Positions 23,490-25,836 of a stretch of 25,836 nucleotides of DNA are shown in pieces. This DNA comes from JACJXF01 sp964349045. Lineage in GTDB: Bacteria; Bacteroidota; Bacteroidia; Bacteroidales; GCA-2748055. The position numbers and the translations under genes were made by a program. The stretch lies in assembly GCA_964349045.1 (NCBI GenBank), contig CAYGFI010000054.1:1-25836 (forward strand), written 5' to 3'. The notes beneath the pieces are model-generated. The model saw only the letters and a program-made list of their open reading frames with translations, ran no database searches and was not told where the DNA came from. How positions within the stretch are numbered: position 1 is the first letter of the stretch; every line of letters starts with the position of its first letter.

Positions 23490-25836
23490 CACTTTGTGTT
23501 TTAATCGAATTAAATTCCTCTTCCAGTTCATAACATGCCTGAACACAAACGTTTTCAATCTGAAGAACCATGCCGGATATATCTTCAACCATGAGATGGG
23601 AGGTTGCATATTCCTTGACTTTTTTTGCCATGTTTTCAAAGTCTACGCTAATACCAACAATTGCAAATGAAGGAATCATTTTATGGACGGCCGCATGCAG
23701 TGATTTCCAGTCCTTCTCCCGAAATGATTTCTTCATTGCGCTTACCAGGGGAGGAGTTTGTTCCAGGTAAAGCGAAATCATCTGCATCATTAATTCGGGA
23801 TTGGATTTCGTACGATGGATTAAATAATCCATATCCGTACATTTTATTTTCTTAGTAAAAAGTTTTTTGTTCCCATCTGCCGCGACAAGAATTAGCTTTT
23901 TCTTTACCAGCTCTATGATTTTGCTGTAAAGCAATCTTTCATCGACCGGTTTGGCAATGTAATCGTTCATGCCAACGGCTTTGCACTTTGTTAAGTCAGC
24001 TGTGGTTACATCAGCAGTAAGAGCAATAATGGGTATTTTTGAATTCAGTTTATTCCTGATGTATTCTGTAGCTTCAAATCCATTCATTTCCGGCATCTGC
24101 AGATCCATTAATACAATATCATAGTTATTTGCCTGTAATTTTTCGATGGCTATTTTCCCGGTTGCGGCAATATCGCATTCAAACCCGAAATCGTCCAATA
24201 ATGTTCTCATCAGTAATTGGTTGAGAGCAATGTCTTCGGCCACCAGCACTTTCACATCTTTTATTTCTAAATCAGGTTCTGTAATTCGAGGTTCTGCCTC
24301 CGCTTCCGCTTTTGTTTTTGTAAAAGGAAGTGTAAAGCTAAATACTGATCCCTGGTCAATTTTACTTTTAACGGTGATGGTTCCTCCCTGCGGAACAACT
24401 AATTGTTTAACGATAGCAAGACCTAATCCCGTTCCACCATACAATCGTGCTGTTGCACTTGATGCCTGCTGGAAATTTTCAAAAATCTTATCAATTTTAT
24501 TTTCAGGAATTCCAATTCCGGTATCCTTTACGGAGAATTCTATTATAACTTTTTCATCATCTTCACTTTGTATCTTCACACTAACTGTTATAGTTCCCTT
24601 GTTGGTAAACTTTACGGCATTACTTACCAGATTTAAAATTATCTGGTGTAACCGCACCGGATCGCCAACCAATACCTCGGGAATATCGGTGTCATATTCC
24701 TTTATCAGTTTTAAATTTTTCTCCTGGATCTTGGTTTCAAACAAGTGTATCATGGCCGAAATGGATAAGGCCATTTTGAAAGGCACCTTTTCAAATGTCA
24801 TTTTACCGGCATCAACTTTTGCCAGGTCAAGTATGTCGTTTATGAGTACGATTAAAGAATCGCCGCTCATCTTAATAGCTGTTAAATATTCTCTTTGCCT
24901 GGCCGATAATTCTGTTTTCAGTACCACTTTGGTAAACCCGATGATCGCGTTCATCGGGGTACGGATTTCATGACTCATGTTCGACAGAAATTGCTGTTTA
25001 GCCTTTACGGCATTTTCAGCAATAAGAGTAGCTTTTTCGGCCTTGATTTTTGCATCTTCTGCAAGTCCCGTAGCCAATTCTGCAAAGACGATGGCCTCAG
25101 TTAATTCCTTTTCAAATCTTTTTTGCTCGGTAATGTCTCTTGCAACTACAACTGCTCCAAGAACATTTCCCTGTTCATCTTTATAAACCGAACCATTAAA
25201 TAATACATCTATAAGCTTATGGTCCCTTATAGTTAACGGGTAGTCGGACACAAATCCCTTTGCAAATACTTCCTTATAAACTTTCCGGGCTTTATTTGAA
25301 TCCGTAAAATAATCAAAGAAATTTGAACCGATCAATTTTTCACGGGAAACACCTGTAATATTTACCGACGCATTATTCATATCGGTAATTTTTCCGGCAG
25401 GGCTAATAGTGAATAACGGATCAAGGCTTGCTTCAATAAGGCTTCTTGCATACCGGGAAGCAATCTTTTGAGCCGTTACATCCCTGGCAACAATTACAAC
25501 TCCCTGTACATTTCCATTATCATCTTTATAAACCGACCCATTGAATAATACATCGGTCAGCTTACCGTTTTTATGACGAAGGGTAAGGGGGGAATCGGCA
25601 ACAGATCCTTTTGCAAATACTTCTTTGTAGACTTTCCGGGCCATTTTTGGTTCGGTAAAATAATCGAAGAAGTCGGTTCCTGTAAGTTTTTTGCGCGCGA
25701 TACCCGTAATTTCGGCTAATGCCTCGTTCATATCTGTGATCTTGCCTTCGGGACTTATAGTTACCAGGGGATCCCGACTTGCTTCAATCAGACTCAGCGA
25801 ATACTGGGAGGCTAATTTCAAAGAATAGCTGAATTC
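23473..25836 (-). CDS. Hybrid histidine kinase PAS-PAS-HisKA-HATPase-REC-HPt (5' end outside the window)
   Basis: The frame runs off the right edge, so the N-terminus is missing; the first apparent start inside the window is a TTG that is only a codon in the frame. The visible order is PAS (about 8-118), a near-duplicate PAS (about 122-234), an Ala/Lys/Glu-rich linker helix, HisKA with SHEIRTPMN (His near 284), an ATPase domain with N box (LNLVSNAVKFTN), DTGIGIP and GGTGLGLAIV, a receiver (VLVAEDIALNQ..., phospho-Asp in VLMDLQMPEMNG), and a C-terminal HPt with HKMIPSFAIVG. No membrane span is visible, so it senses a cytoplasmic or small-ligand cue. The complete set supports a full His-Asp-His-Asp relay. 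It is coupled to the downstream receiver gene. Confidence 0.9.
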   Translation of the reverse strand, partial: EFSYSLKLASQYSLSLIEASRDPLVTISPEGKITDMNEALAEITGIARKKLTGTDFFDYFTEPKMARKVYKEVFAKGSVADSPLTLRHKNGKLTDVLFNGSVYKDDNGNVQGVVIVARDVTAQKIASRYARSLIEASLDPLFTISPAGKITDMNNASVNITGVSREKLIGSNFFDYFTDSNKARKVYKEVFAKGFVSDYPLTIRDHKLIDVLFNGSVYKDEQGNVLGAVVVARDITEQKRFEKELTEAIVFAELATGLAEDAKIKAEKATLIAENAVKAKQQFLSNMSHEIRTPMNAIIGFTKVVLKTELSARQREYLTAIKMSGDSLIVLINDILDLAKVDAGKMTFEKVPFKMALSISAMIHLFETKIQEKNLKLIKEYDTDIPEVLVGDPVRLHQIILNLVSNAVKFTNKGTITVSVKIQSEDDEKVIIEFSVKDTGIGIPENKIDKIFENFQQASSATARLYGGTGLGLAIVKQLVVPQGGTITVKSKIDQGSVFSFTLPFTKTKAEAEAEPRITEPDLEIKDVKVLVAEDIALNQLLMRTLLDDFGFECDIAATGKIAIEKLQANNYDIVLMDLQMPEMNGFEATEYIRNKLNSKIPIIALTADVTTADLTKCKAVGMNDYIAKPVDERLLYSKIIELVKKKLILVAADGNKKLFTKKIKCTDMDYLIHRTKSNPELMMQMISLYLEQTPPLVSAMKKSFREKDWKSLHAAVHKMIPSFAIVGISVDFENMAKKVKEYATSHLMVEDISGMVLQIENVCVQACYELEEEFNSIKTQSDDARK

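Noticed and set aside
23490..23639. N-terminal extension of the response regulator
   Set aside because: These codons read the kinase's HPt region in another frame and show no protein features; the receiver starts at the ATG at 23489.
24146..24973. Long plus-strand frame of 275 codons opposite the kinase
   Set aside because: It is antisense to conserved HisKA, ATPase and receiver domains of the kinase and its translation shows no recognisable family features.
25819..25821. TTG as start codon of the kinase
   Set aside because: The frame is open to the window edge, and the PAS repeat pattern suggests the protein continues upstream.

Overview
The window looks like a chromosomal stretch from a member of the Bacteroidota, probably from a draft or metagenome assembly because it contains a run of ten N. 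The evidence is the gene families (a TamA-like lipoprotein next to TamB, an OmpA with thrombospondin type 3 repeats, an lmo0937/YtxH/holin-like stress cluster), promoter -7 boxes resembling TAnnTTTG, and generally weak ribosome binding sites. I cannot place it below phylum. Every gene I support lies on the minus strand, so the window reads biologically from right to left. I saw no tRNA, rRNA, CRISPR array or transposase.

From the right: 23055-25836 is a two-gene signalling unit, a hybrid histidine kinase (cut by the window edge) followed by a receiver-only response regulator. 15328-22690 is a long colinear run of small envelope/stress genes (lmo0937-like, a signal-peptide/tail-anchor protein, YtxH, cupin, a small exported protein, holin-X-like, a hypothetical), then three tightly coupled genes: AI-2E/PerM-type transporter, GH130 mannoside phosphorylase and a GT4 glycosyltransferase with a toroid-like C-terminal half. 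14831-15243 holds two related tiny membrane proteins, and 12861-14396 an OmpA-family porin with a clear terminator. 4647-12444 carries a hypothetical gene, tamB and the overlapping tamL-like gene, an outer-membrane assembly module. 223-4394 holds a di-haem cytochrome c peroxidase-like protein, a SoxB/5'-nucleotidase-type metallophosphatase, a DUF202 membrane protein and a divergent cis-prenyltransferase.

The most striking signal is not a gene. Seven intergenic regions carry the same 64-bp arrangement: two half-sites (TGTAAC on the transcribed strand) exactly 21 bp apart, followed after exactly 21 nt by a -7-like box, each upstream of a different transcription unit. I read this as a shared, regulator-dependent promoter that ties most of the window into one regulon (unknown gene off the left edge, prenyltransferase, metallophosphatase-DUF202, cytochrome peroxidase, OmpA, small membrane proteins, stress cluster). 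The 21-bp direct-repeat period resembles sites of LytTR-type regulators, but no such regulator is encoded here. Secondary points are a nested stem structure between ytxH and the cupin gene, an inverted pair of 43-bp REP-like repeats, and a scaffold gap that makes the end of the glycosyltransferase unreliable.
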